Source: Hymenobacter convexus (GTDB taxonomy: Bacteria > Bacteroidota > Bacteroidia > Cytophagales > Hymenobacteraceae). From it: 64,000 bases of DNA. Location: the NCBI RefSeq assembly GCF_030580955.1, contig NZ_JAUQON010000009.1, positions 1 to 64,000 on the forward strand, read 5' to 3'. Positions within the stretch are counted from its first letter, which is position 1. Every line of letters begins with the position of its first letter. The position numbers were made by a program, and so were the translations under genes. The notes beneath the pieces are model-generated. The model saw nothing but the letters and a program-made list of their open reading frames with translations, had not been told where the DNA came from and did no database searches. Shown piece after piece: positions 8,327 through 16,177 of the stretch.

Positions 8327-10066
8327 ATGCGTCAACCTTTTACTTATTGTTTCTTGGTGCTGGCTCTGCTATTCGCCCGTCTAGGGGCCAGCGGCCAGAC
8401 GCTAACGGCATCGCCCACCGTTCTGGGCAGCTTCACCACGGCCGTAGGCACTGGCTCGGCCGGGCAAGGCGTTACCGTTAGTGGAACCGGCTTGGTGGGT
8501 GATGTAACGGCTACTGCCTCGGCGGGCATTGAAGTCACGTGGTCGGGGTCTCGCAATTTCACTACCCCGCAGGCTTGGGCGGCTTCTTTTTCTGGCACGC
8601 AACTGTTGCCATTAGGTTTTTTTGGTAATAGCCACGAGTTATACATCCGCTTGTCGGGGGCCGCGCTGGGACCGGTGACTGGCACTGTAACGCTGACCAG
8701 CTACGGGGCCACCACGCAGCAGATTGCCATAAGCGGCAATGTTACAGCGACGCCCACAGTCAACGTTCCAGCTACATTTTCCTACATGACTCCAAACTCC
8801 GGAGGTACGGGTGCCCCGATACGCGTTAGCTTTCGCGGCAGTGGGTTCGTTCCGGGTGCGGAGGTGGGTGTTGTCCTCGTAAACTCTGGCTTTATATCGG
8901 TTGGGCCGACCACCTTCGTCAGTTCAACTGAACTTACGGCAATGGTCACCGTCAAGGCTACAGCTGTGTCCATTCCTTGCTACCTATACCTCAACAATCC
9001 TCTTCCTGGTGGTGGCAATACCTCCAGCGCGACCGTTCCGTATCCAGGAAACATGATTTTCAGGGTGCTGCCTGTGTCGCCGGTTATCGCCAGCTTCTCC
9101 CCAACCGTTGGTCCAATAGGAACACCGGTTACTATCCGGGGCAGCAGCTTGTACTTGGCAAATGGCAGCGCCAACAACACCTCCGTTTATTTCAACGGGG
9201 TACGTGCCAGCAACCAATCCAGAAGTCCGGATGAGAATGCCATCCAGTACGTGGTGCCGGTCGGGACAACCACCGGGCTTATCACCGTCGTCAACGACAA
9301 CGGCACCGTGGTAAGCACTGCCCCTTTCGTGGTGCCACCCACCTTCTTCGAAGACTTTGAAACCGGCACCAAAACCAGCTACATCCCGGCTTCGGTGCCC
9401 TTGCTCACCTGCGGCTGGCCCCTGGGCGAAGCCCTCATCGGCACCACGGCCGGCATTGACAAGTTCAACGGCACCCGCTCGGCGCGGCTGCGCGGGGGCG
9501 GGTTCTTGGAAATGGACGTGGACAAGTCCAACGGCGCGGGCGTGGTGACGGTGAGCGCCGCCACCTACGCCACCGAAACCGGGGCTTCCTTCGTGCCCGA
9601 AATCTCGACCGATGGTGGCGTGACGTACACCAGCCTGCTGGGCACGGCGCCGGCGCCCACGCTCACCGGCACGCTCACGCCTTACTCCTTCACGGCCAAC
9701 CGCACCGGCAACGTGCGTCTGCGCTTCAGCAGCACCAACACTGCCGGCGCCACCAACCCGCGCATCAACCTCGACGACATCGGCATCACCGACTACCGCG
9801 TGGGCACCGCCGCGCAAGCGGGCCAAAGCTTACCGGAGCTGCGTGTGTTTCCCAATCCCGCGCAGGGCTGGGTGACGGTGCAGGGCACTGGCATGGGCCC
9901 GGCGCGGTGCAGCCTCTACGATTTGGCCGGGCAACGGCTGTTATCGCCCGTCGTTTTGCCGGCGGATGGTGCCCTGGCCCTGCCGCCCCAGTTGCCCACC
10001 GGCTTCTACCTGCTGCAGGTAGAAACCGCGGCGGGCCGGCGCATCATGCGGCTGGCCACTCAATGA
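8327..10066 (+). CDS. Secreted multidomain protein with T9SS type A sorting domain
   Basis: The 579-residue product has a Sec signal peptide (MRQPFTYCFLVLALLFARL, cut near ASGQ). The N-terminal third is Thr/Gly/Ser-rich beta structure. Two IPT/TIG-like domains follow (VIASFSPTVGPIGTPVTIRG is typical), then a jelly-roll-like segment (FFEDFETG ... NLDDIGITDY). The last 75 residues are a type IX sorting domain (ELRVFPNPAQGWVTV, then LPTGFYLLQVET). It is probably displayed on or released from the cell surface. GC content is visibly lower over roughly the first 1 kb than in the last 700 bases, which suggests a mosaic origin. A decayed sucD tail lies just downstream. Confidence 0.88.
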   Translation: MRQPFTYCFLVLALLFARLGASGQTLTASPTVLGSFTTAVGTGSAGQGVTVSGTGLVGDVTATASAGIEVTWSGSRNFTTPQAWAASFSGTQLLPLGFFGNSHELYIRLSGAALGPVTGTVTLTSYGATTQQIAISGNVTATPTVNVPATFSYMTPNSGGTGAPIRVSFRGSGFVPGAEVGVVLVNSGFISVGPTTFVSSTELTAMVTVKATAVSIPCYLYLNNPLPGGGNTSSATVPYPGNMIFRVLPVSPVIASFSPTVGPIGTPVTIRGSSLYLANGSANNTSVYFNGVRASNQSRSPDENAIQYVVPVGTTTGLITVVNDNGTVVSTAPFVVPPTFFEDFETGTKTSYIPASVPLLTCGWPLGEALIGTTAGIDKFNGTRSARLRGGGFLEMDVDKSNGAGVVTVSAATYATETGASFVPEISTDGGVTYTSLLGTAPAPTLTGTLTPYSFTANRTGNVRLRFSSTNTAGATNPRINLDDIGITDYRVGTAAQAGQSLPELRVFPNPAQGWVTVQGTGMGPARCSLYDLAGQRLLSPVVLPADGALALPPQLPTGFYLLQVETAAGRRIMRLATQ

Positions 10067-10110
10067 GCGGCAACGCCCCGGCGGCCGCGACTGGAATGGG
10101 CGTTATGCAT

Positions 10111-10166
10111 GAATTCGCCAGCCAGAATAGGCGACACTTTGCTGCGCGTGCTGGGTAGCAAGTAGG
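10111..10166 (+). pseudogene. Decayed duplicate of the sucD 3' end
   Basis: These 56 bases match 8165-8220, the last codons of sucD, at about 80%. Translation gives NSPARIGDTLLRVLGSK and a stop, against DSPAEIGDTMLRVLGGK in sucD. The copy has no upstream part. Together with the real sucD end it brackets the T9SS gene as a direct repeat. Confidence 0.8.
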
Positions 10167-10191
10167 CGCAGCAGCCAACAGATTTAGAACG

Positions 10192-10228
10192 AAAAGCGCC
10201 TCAACAAACAAGTTGAGGCGCTTTTTTT
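10192..10228. terminator. Intrinsic terminator
   Basis: AAAAGCGCCTCAAC and GTTGAGGCGCTTTT pair around AAACAA with a T run. It lies between the T9SS gene and the convergent lipoprotein ending at 10253 and can serve both. Confidence 0.88.
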
Positions 10229-10252
10229 ATTTGCTCGCACTTGCATTCGAAG

Positions 10253-11047
10253 TTATCGAAAAAGGTAAGCCAGACCCAAGCTGACCAGCACGGAATTTTT
10301 CTGGGTGCAAGCCACGTAAATGCCGTTGTTGAGGAGGCTTCCGCTGCGGGGAGTCATGGAAAGAGTACCGGCGCCCTGCACCTGCCAACGGCTTTGCTTC
10401 GAGGGGTTGCCAATAGACTGCCGAAAGAAACCGTAGAACTCGTGCCGCACCTGATTGGGCAAGGGCAGTTCATAGAAAGCGTAGTCGCCGCAGGTTTTTT
10501 GCATGTCGAGCTGCCGGAACACAACGTTGGTCATGCGGTATCCAAAGCCAATGGCTTCGCGGCCACGTTGGTGATTGAAGCCCAGTTGTCCAAAGGTTTT
10601 CCGGTACCGGGCCTCGAAGTCGGCCGAAAACCCGCCCCAAATGATGGCCGGCTCGGTCACGTGCCGCCGTACGCGCGCATCGCCAACTCCACCGATGAGT
10701 TGCAGCGTCCAGTCGGGCGCCAACGGCCAATACCCGCCCAGACCTGCTTCGTACTGCAGCGTTCGAAAATTATCAATTTCAAACTTGAAATCGTTGCTTT
10801 CGCCGCCCGCCGGCCTGGGCATGCGCGGGCGCGCCGAAACGCCGCCCAACACCAGCAAATGCGGCACTGGCGAGTAGGCGGCGGCCAGCTCCGGCCGTAG
10901 CGAGGGCTGCATCTGTCCCATTATTTCGCCCTGCCCTTTGGCCCGGATGAGCGGGGCATGCGGCTGCATAGGCGTGTAAACAGTGCAGGAAACACAGCCC
11001 AGTAGCAGGCTGCACTTCATAAATTGCTTGCGTAAAGAATGGCCCAT
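10253..11047 (-). CDS. Lipoprotein, 264 aa, paralogue of the 11249-11983 product
   Basis: The start at 11047 gives MGHSLRKQFMKCSLLLGC, with a basic n-region and a lipobox LLGC; an ATG at 11020 would leave too short a signal. The mature protein starts with a Pro-rich linker ending QPHAPLIRAKGQGE and continues as alternating beta strands, ending SLGLAYLFR, as expected for a barrel-type or beta-sandwich envelope protein. The linker and following residues match the upstream lipoprotein (PPPPHAPMLTHQGE), so the two form a diverged tandem pair. Function is unknown. Confidence 0.75.
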   Translation of the reverse strand: MGHSLRKQFMKCSLLLGCVSCTVYTPMQPHAPLIRAKGQGEIMGQMQPSLRPELAAAYSPVPHLLVLGGVSARPRMPRPAGGESNDFKFEIDNFRTLQYEAGLGGYWPLAPDWTLQLIGGVGDARVRRHVTEPAIIWGGFSADFEARYRKTFGQLGFNHQRGREAIGFGYRMTNVVFRQLDMQKTCGDYAFYELPLPNQVRHEFYGFFRQSIGNPSKQSRWQVQGAGTLSMTPRSGSLLNNGIYVACTQKNSVLVSLGLAYLFR

Positions 11048-11248
11048 AGGAGTTGCGGTGGCGTAAAATCCTGACTGGGCCGAAAGGAAGACAGCCAGGC
11101 ATGCCCGAAGCAACTCGATAATTACATTTAGCGGACTTTACAAGTCTGGTGTTTGCCGGACAAACGCCGGGAAAGCGCGGCGCGCACGCCCTTAAAACGA
11201 CTAATTCGGGTGACGAAAAGGACATTACAAACGCTGCCTGCAATCGGC

Positions 11249-11983
11249 TTATTCGTCCAGCGTCGTGTTCTTGTCCAGATTGATAACGATGCCGACCTGA
11301 AACACCGAATTGGCCGCCTTCAGGAACTCGTTGTTGCGCAGGCCGAAAATCTGGCCGCTGATGAGCTGCAGCTGCACCGGCCCGGCAATCTGGGTGCGAG
11401 TGAAGGTGATGGGCTCGAAAAAGATGTTGCTTTCGCCGGGCGCAGACAGACCGTTGATGGTGAAGTTGTTGAGCTGCATGTAGCTCAGGCGCATGGCCGC
11501 GCCGTAGGTCAGCGGGAAGTCGCGGTTGAAGAGGTGCAGGCTATTTTGCTTTTTCTTGGCGTAGTTCACCTGGGCGAAGATTTTGGACAGGCTGCCGTCG
11601 AGGGTGCGGGTGGTGATTTGGGCCTCGTTGCGCTCAATGCGCTCGGTAGCGCCGCCACCGCCGCCGACGTACACTTCCAGCACACGCTTGTCGGGCAGGC
11701 GGGTGAAGTAGCCGAGGCTGGCTTCGGCAAAGTCGATGTTTTCCGTTTTGTCAGTTTTTTTGCGGTGCAGCGAGGAAAACGTGCCCGCCACGGCCAGGTG
11801 GTTGGTAAGTCCGTAGGCCCCTTGCAGGGCATAATTGGTGTGCTGGTTGGTGCTCACCGCCCCGTAAAATTCGCCCTGGTGCGTGAGCATGGGCGCGTGC
11901 GGCGGCGGCGGGAAATACAGTGAAGCGCAGCCCGTGAAACCGATGAGGACGAGCAAAAGGGCTAAGCGCAGGAGGTGCTTCAT
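11249..11983 (-). CDS. Lipoprotein, 244 aa
   Basis: MKHLLRLALLLVLIGFTGC is a lipoprotein signal with lipobox FTGC. After a proline-rich linker (LYFPPPPHAPML) the protein has regular beta strands: YGAVSTNQHTNYALQGAYG, then a repeated strand-turn pattern ending VFQVGIVINLDKN. This resembles small outer-membrane barrels attached by a lipid anchor. It is upstream of and related to the lipoprotein at 10253-11047, with 201 bases between them. No function can be assigned. Confidence 0.78.
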   Translation of the reverse strand: MKHLLRLALLLVLIGFTGCASLYFPPPPHAPMLTHQGEFYGAVSTNQHTNYALQGAYGLTNHLAVAGTFSSLHRKKTDKTENIDFAEASLGYFTRLPDKRVLEVYVGGGGGATERIERNEAQITTRTLDGSLSKIFAQVNYAKKKQNSLHLFNRDFPLTYGAAMRLSYMQLNNFTINGLSAPGESNIFFEPITFTRTQIAGPVQLQLISGQIFGLRNNEFLKAANSVFQVGIVINLDKNTTLDE

Positions 11984-12137
11984 GGAGCAGAAAAAGGAAA
12001 TCGAGAATGGTCAGGCAACGCCTGATACGGCAATTTCGCGTTTCTGCCGGACTTCGCGGCGTTTTTCTCCCGGCGGGCTCAGTCATTGGGCCAAGCCGGA
12101 CCGTATGTAGGGCACTTCCCTACCCAGCTCACTCCTT

Positions 12138-13538
12138 ATGCCCGCCGATTCGTTTGATGCCATTATTATCGGGGCTGGCCAGGCCGGCACGCCCCTCGCC
12201 TACGCTTTGGCCGAAGCTGGCCGCCGCGTGGGCTTCATTGAAAGCGACTTTCTGGGCGGTTCCTGCATCAACTACGGCTGCGCGCCCACCAAGGCGCTGC
12301 TGGCCTCGGCCCAGCGGGCCCACCACGTGCGCACGGCTGGCGCGCTGGGCATTGAAGCGCCCGAGCCGGTGGTAAATTTCGGGGCCGTGATTGAACGCAT
12401 GCACACGCTACGCCAGAACTCGCGCGACAGCCTGCACCGCAAGCTCACGGAGGACCGCGAGGGCATCACCGTCATTCGGGGCCGGGCCCGGTTCAGCGCG
12501 CCCCACACGCTGCAAGTAGCGCTGGTGGGCGGTGGCGAGCAGCAGCTCACGGCCCCGCTCATCTTTATCAATACCGGCACCAAAGCCGCCGTGCCCGACA
12601 TTGAGGGCCTGGCCGACAGCGGCTACCTTACCAGCGACTCACTGCTGCTGGGCCTTGCGGAGCAGCCCGAACACCTCATCATCATGGGCGGCAGCTACAT
12701 CGGGGTTGAATTCAGCCAAATGTTCTGCCGGCTGGGTTCCCGCGTCACGGTCATCGACAGCAAGCCGCGCCTAATGTCGCGCGAAGACCCCGACGTGAGC
12801 CACCCGCTCGAAGAATGCCTTACCGAAGCCGGCGTGGAGCTGGTGCTGGGTGCCGAAACCCGCCGCGTGAGCCGCGCCGCCGACGGCCACATCACCGTGA
12901 CATTAGATACCAAAGACGGCGAGCGCCGCCTGCGCGGCAGCCACCTGCTGGTGGCCGTGGGCCGCGAGCCCAACACCCGCGACCTGGGCTTGGAAAACAC
13001 CGGCATCACGCTCGACAAAAAAGGCTACATTGAAGTCAACGAACACCTGCAAACCGGCACGCGCGGCGTGTACGCACTGGGCGACGTGAAGGGCGGGCCG
13101 CAATTCACCCACATCAGCTACGACGACTACCGCATTGTGCGCGATGCCCTGCTACACAGCAGCCAGCGCACCACCGAAGGCCGCGACATGCCCTACGTGG
13201 TATTCACCGAGCCGCAGCTGGGCCGCATCGGCCTCTCAAAGAACCAGGCCAGGGAAAAGGGCATCCCCTACCGTGTGAGCCGGCTGCCGGCCCGCACCAT
13301 CGGCCGGGCGGTGCAGACGGGCGAAACCGACGGCTTCGTGGAGGTGCTGGTGGGCGACGATGACCGCCTGCTGGGCGCGGCCGTGTTCTGCGAGCAGGGC
13401 GGCGAAATCATGACCATGTTCCAACTGGCCATGGCGGGCAAGCTGCGCTACCAGGACTTGCAGAACATGATTCTGGCCCATCCCACCTGGGCCGAGGTGC
13501 TGAACAATGCTTTCCAGCGACTGAAACCGGGCGAGTAA
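12138..13538 (+). CDS. FAD-dependent pyridine nucleotide-disulfide oxidoreductase (mercuric reductase-like)
   Basis: The 466-residue protein has the full glutathione-reductase fold: FAD site IIIGAGQAG (residues 9-17), redox-active pair Cys43/Cys48 in GGSCINYGCAPTK, NAD(P) site IIMGGSYIGVEF, a second FAD motif VYALGDVKGG, and a C-terminal dimer domain with the His/Glu pair in AHPTWAE. It lacks the N-terminal metal-binding domain and terminal Cys pair of true mercuric reductase, and has no lipoamide context, so the substrate is open. It converges on a small membrane protein with five bases between stops. Confidence 0.88.
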   Translation: MPADSFDAIIIGAGQAGTPLAYALAEAGRRVGFIESDFLGGSCINYGCAPTKALLASAQRAHHVRTAGALGIEAPEPVVNFGAVIERMHTLRQNSRDSLHRKLTEDREGITVIRGRARFSAPHTLQVALVGGGEQQLTAPLIFINTGTKAAVPDIEGLADSGYLTSDSLLLGLAEQPEHLIIMGGSYIGVEFSQMFCRLGSRVTVIDSKPRLMSREDPDVSHPLEECLTEAGVELVLGAETRRVSRAADGHITVTLDTKDGERRLRGSHLLVAVGREPNTRDLGLENTGITLDKKGYIEVNEHLQTGTRGVYALGDVKGGPQFTHISYDDYRIVRDALLHSSQRTTEGRDMPYVVFTEPQLGRIGLSKNQAREKGIPYRVSRLPARTIGRAVQTGETDGFVEVLVGDDDRLLGAAVFCEQGGEIMTMFQLAMAGKLRYQDLQNMILAHPTWAEVLNNAFQRLKPGE

Positions 13539-13543
13539 TGCGG

Positions 13544-13912
13544 CTAAGCGAGTTGCTTGTCCTCCATAAACTCCCGCACGGCGCGGGAGTCGTTCAGCAC
13601 CTTGAGCACCACGAAATGCAATAGGGTGGTGAGGCTGTAGCCCAGCCAGGGATTTCCCCATTTCCAGGAGGTATAAAGAATGAGCGCGCCAAACAAAAAC
13701 TGAAGCCCATTCACGAACATGGCAAGAGTGCGCGCGTGTTTCCACCGCCCAAACAGCAGCAGAATCATCAGCATGTTTAGTGTTTGGCTGTGCCCGACGT
13801 TGCCCGTTTCGCTCACGAACCACAGCTTGTAGTGGGCCGGCAGCCAGGAGCTAAGCAGCATGCAAGCTGAAACCAAAATCAGAAGCCAGAAACCTTTGCC
13901 GGTGATGCGCAT
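13544..13912 (-). CDS. Small integral membrane protein, 122 aa
   Basis: Four hydrophobic segments are visible (about residues 8-24, 45-55, 64-80 and 88-105), with short charged loops such as LLFGRWKHAR and a charged C-terminus (DSRAVREFMEDKQ). No conserved catalytic residues are recognised, and I cannot name a family. Start is the ATG at 13912. Confidence 0.7.
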   Translation of the reverse strand: MRITGKGFWLLILVSACMLLSSWLPAHYKLWFVSETGNVGHSQTLNMLMILLLFGRWKHARTLAMFVNGLQFLFGALILYTSWKWGNPWLGYSLTTLLHFVVLKVLNDSRAVREFMEDKQLA

Positions 13913-14306
13913 GGGTGCGAAATGAGCGGTGGTGGAGCGGAGCTAAGTATGCAAAGAAAGGAAAGCGGTTTGGCAGAATCAAGCCTTTACCGACGCACGC
14001 CAGTTGGTGCATTAAGCCGCGCCTAACTGCCCGCTGTAATAGAACCACCTCTAGGCATCTCTCGAAAGCACAACATCGTTTTGGTGGCCTGCTCCGCCTG
14101 CTGAATGAACAGCAGGCGCTCAAATAGCTCTTCCAACTCGAAGTTGTCGGGCAGTTGCTGGACGGTCTCGAGGATTTAAGCTTTAGTCATGGCTAGGGGT
14201 GACTAGAGCGTCTTTAGCTTAACTACGCGGCGGGCGGCAAAATTGCCTGGGGTTACACTACTACAAATCCAATCAGAGTGTGTCCCTGAAAGTCCTTTTA
14301 TTATCT
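13913..14306. other. Intergenic stretch with an antitoxin relic
   Basis: Apart from the broken antitoxin at 14023-14190, I see no supported gene in these 394 bases. The stretch joins high-GC core sequence to the AT-rich ORF at 14307. Confidence 0.5.
14023..14190 (-). pseudogene. Broken antitoxin of a toxin-antitoxin pair
   Basis: From the ATG at 14190 the frame reads MTKA, then a TAA stop, then ILETVQQLPDNFELEELFER and LLFIQQAEQAT in the same frame. This is the pattern of small Bacteroidota antitoxins paired with RelE/ParE toxins (LPDDFELEELIERLxFIEKVE). The stop at codon 5 would abolish it unless an internal start is used, and the C-terminal tail does not match the family. No toxin gene is adjacent. 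The family call is from memory of the pattern, not a search. Confidence 0.5.
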
Positions 14307-14687
14307 CTATCCAACCATTCCTCCATACGGTATGATTGGCATTACTAGTGTTAATAGCGAAAATAGAATAATCAACAGAAGTGTCACCCAGTAAATTACT
14401 TTGATAAAAACTAAATTAAAATGTTGGCGAACAATTTTAGTGTAAATAAATAACGAGATGATTAGAGCAAACTGAGTGAAAAAGACAGGCAGTTTATAAG
14501 GAATTATTTTATCATACAATTCATATTCATCCTGTGGGCTCATATGGGATAAGTCTCCTTTCCATGAAGATAAAGTGGCTACAAAATAGAGTGTAGCTTC
14601 AAAGTGAAACAAGTAGAAATACAGACTAACTATAATTACAATTAATAATAAAATCCAGCCGGTGAGCAAATAATTATTTCGTCTCAT
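14307..14687 (-). CDS. AT-rich small membrane protein, 126 aa
   Basis: This gene is far lower in GC than everything around it and uses AT-rich codons, so recent transfer is likely. The protein has three or four strong hydrophobic segments (LLTGWILLLIVIIVSLYFYL; FFTQFALIISLFIYTKIV; KVIYWVTLLLIILFSLLTLV) and a hydrophilic loop (HMSPQDEYELYDKI). The ATG at 14687 is chosen; a TTG at 14705 would add six residues. No family is recognised. It sits between a dead antitoxin and the icd terminator. Confidence 0.65.
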   Translation of the reverse strand: MRRNNYLLTGWILLLIVIIVSLYFYLFHFEATLYFVATLSSWKGDLSHMSPQDEYELYDKIIPYKLPVFFTQFALIISLFIYTKIVRQHFNLVFIKVIYWVTLLLIILFSLLTLVMPIIPYGGMVG

Positions 14688-14703
14688 AATGTCGCTAGTA
14701 GAC

Positions 14704-14742
14704 AAAACCCCCGCGCCAGCCTTGCAGCCGACGCGGGGGTTT
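14704..14742. terminator. Intrinsic terminator downstream of icd
   Basis: AAACCCCCGCG pairs with CGCGGGGGTTT around an 18-base loop. It lies 30 bases after the icd stop on the minus strand and just upstream of the AT-rich membrane ORF. Confidence 0.75.
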
Positions 14743-14771
14743 ATATTGGTGCTTAGGCAGCGGCCAAGCTA

Positions 14772-16037
14772 CTACATATTCTTAATAATCTCCTGGCCGA
14801 ATTCGCTCGTTTTGAGGAGGGTGGCGCCTTCCATCTGGCGTTCGAAGTCGTAGGTGACGCGCTTGCTGGCGATGGCGGCTTCGAGGCCTTTGTTGATGAG
14901 GGCGGCGGCTTCTTTCCAGCCCATGTACTCGAGCATCATCACGCCGGAGAGGATAACCGAGCCGGGGTTCACCTTGTCTTGGTTGGCGTATTTGGGGGCC
15001 GTGCCGTGGGTGGCTTCGAAGATGGCGTGGCCGGTGGTGTAGTTGATGTTGGCGCCCGGCGCGATGCCGATGCCGCCCACGATGGCGGCCAGCGCGTCGG
15101 AGATGTAGTCGCCGTTCAGGTTCAGGGTAGCTACCACCGAGTATTCCGAAGGGCGCAGCAGAATCTGCTGCAGGAAGGCATCGGCGATGCTGTCCTTCAC
15201 GATGAGCTTGCCCTGCTCCACGGCCTGCTTTTGCAGCGCGTCGGCCACCTGCACGCCCTGCTTGGCCACGATTTTATCGTACTGGGCCCAGGTGAACACC
15301 TTGGCGCCGAATTCCTTTTCGGCCAGCTCGTAGCCCCAGGTTTTGAAGGCGCCTTCGGTGAACTTCATGATGTTGCCCTTGTGCACGATGGTCACCGACG
15401 GCTTCTTGTTGTCCAGCGCGTATTTGATGGCGGCGCGCACGAGGCGCTCGGTGCCTTCCTTGCTCACGGGCTTGATGCCGAACGAGGACGACTCGGGGAA
15501 GCGGATTTTCTTCACGCCCATCTCGTCCTGCAGGAATTCGAGCATTTTCTGGGCCTGGGGCGTGCCGTTCATGTACTCGATGCCGGCGTAGATGTCCTCC
15601 GTGTTTTCGCGGAAGATGACCATATCCGTCAACTCCGGGTGCTTCACGGGCGAGGGCACGCCGTCGTAGTAGCGCACGGGGCGCACGCAGGCATAAAGGT
15701 CCAGTTCCTGGCGCAGGGCCACGTTGAGCGAGCGGATGCCGCCGCCCACGGGCGTGGTCAGCGGGCCTTTGATGCCCACGAGGTAATCGCGGAAGGCATC
15801 GAGGGTTTCGTTGGGCAGCCAGTTGTTGGTGGCTTTGTAGGCTTTCTCACCGGCCAGCACTTCTTTCCACACCAGCTGCTTTTTGCCGCCGTAGGCTTTT
15901 TCCACCGCGGCGTCGAACACCAGCTTGGAGGCGCGCCAGATGTCCGGCCCAATTCCGTCGCCCTCGATGAAGGGAATGGTGGGTTTGTCCGGAACGGTCA
16001 GCTTGCCGTTTTTAATGGTGATTTTTTGCTCTGCCAT
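14772..16037 (-). CDS. icd: NADP-dependent isocitrate dehydrogenase
   Basis: This TCA-cycle enzyme makes 2-oxoglutarate, CO2 and NADPH. The 421-residue protein is the homodimeric bacterial type: IPFIEGDGIGPDIW at the N-terminus, substrate loop RSLNVALRQELDLYACVRPVRYY, metal-site NLNGDYISDALAAIVGGIGIAPGAN and cofactor region THGTAPKYANQDKVNPGSVI. The Ser in RSLNVALRQ corresponds to the site phosphorylated by AceK in enterobacteria; no kinase gene is nearby. Identification is firm. Confidence 0.97.
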   Translation of the reverse strand: MAEQKITIKNGKLTVPDKPTIPFIEGDGIGPDIWRASKLVFDAAVEKAYGGKKQLVWKEVLAGEKAYKATNNWLPNETLDAFRDYLVGIKGPLTTPVGGGIRSLNVALRQELDLYACVRPVRYYDGVPSPVKHPELTDMVIFRENTEDIYAGIEYMNGTPQAQKMLEFLQDEMGVKKIRFPESSSFGIKPVSKEGTERLVRAAIKYALDNKKPSVTIVHKGNIMKFTEGAFKTWGYELAEKEFGAKVFTWAQYDKIVAKQGVQVADALQKQAVEQGKLIVKDSIADAFLQQILLRPSEYSVVATLNLNGDYISDALAAIVGGIGIAPGANINYTTGHAIFEATHGTAPKYANQDKVNPGSVILSGVMMLEYMGWKEAAALINKGLEAAIASKRVTYDFERQMEGATLLKTSEFGQEIIKNM

Positions 16038-16061
16038 GTGGGTCGTGTGTTATATAAATCT

Positions 16062-16162
16062 GTCATCCTGAGCGCAGCGAAGGACCTTATCGCGCTAGGT
16101 GTGGTAAGTAAAATTCAGCTAAGCGCAGACGGGATAAGGTGCTTCGCTGCGCTCAGCATGAC
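16062..16162. repeat. GTCAT-type REP/MITE inverted repeat
   Basis: The left arm GTCATCCTGAGCGCAGCGAA is mirrored by the right arm ending TTCGCTGCGCTCAGCATGAC, around a 30-40 base unpaired middle. It lies between icd and the M16 peptidase gene. One arm has CATCC and the other GCATG, so the outer end is imperfect. Confidence 0.85.
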
Positions 16163-16177
16163 AATCGTCAGATTGTG

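Noticed and set aside
12138..13538. True mercuric reductase or lipoamide dehydrogenase
   Set aside because: No heavy-metal domain, terminal Cys pair, merR/merT neighbours or 2-oxoacid dehydrogenase genes are present; kept as a general disulfide oxidoreductase.
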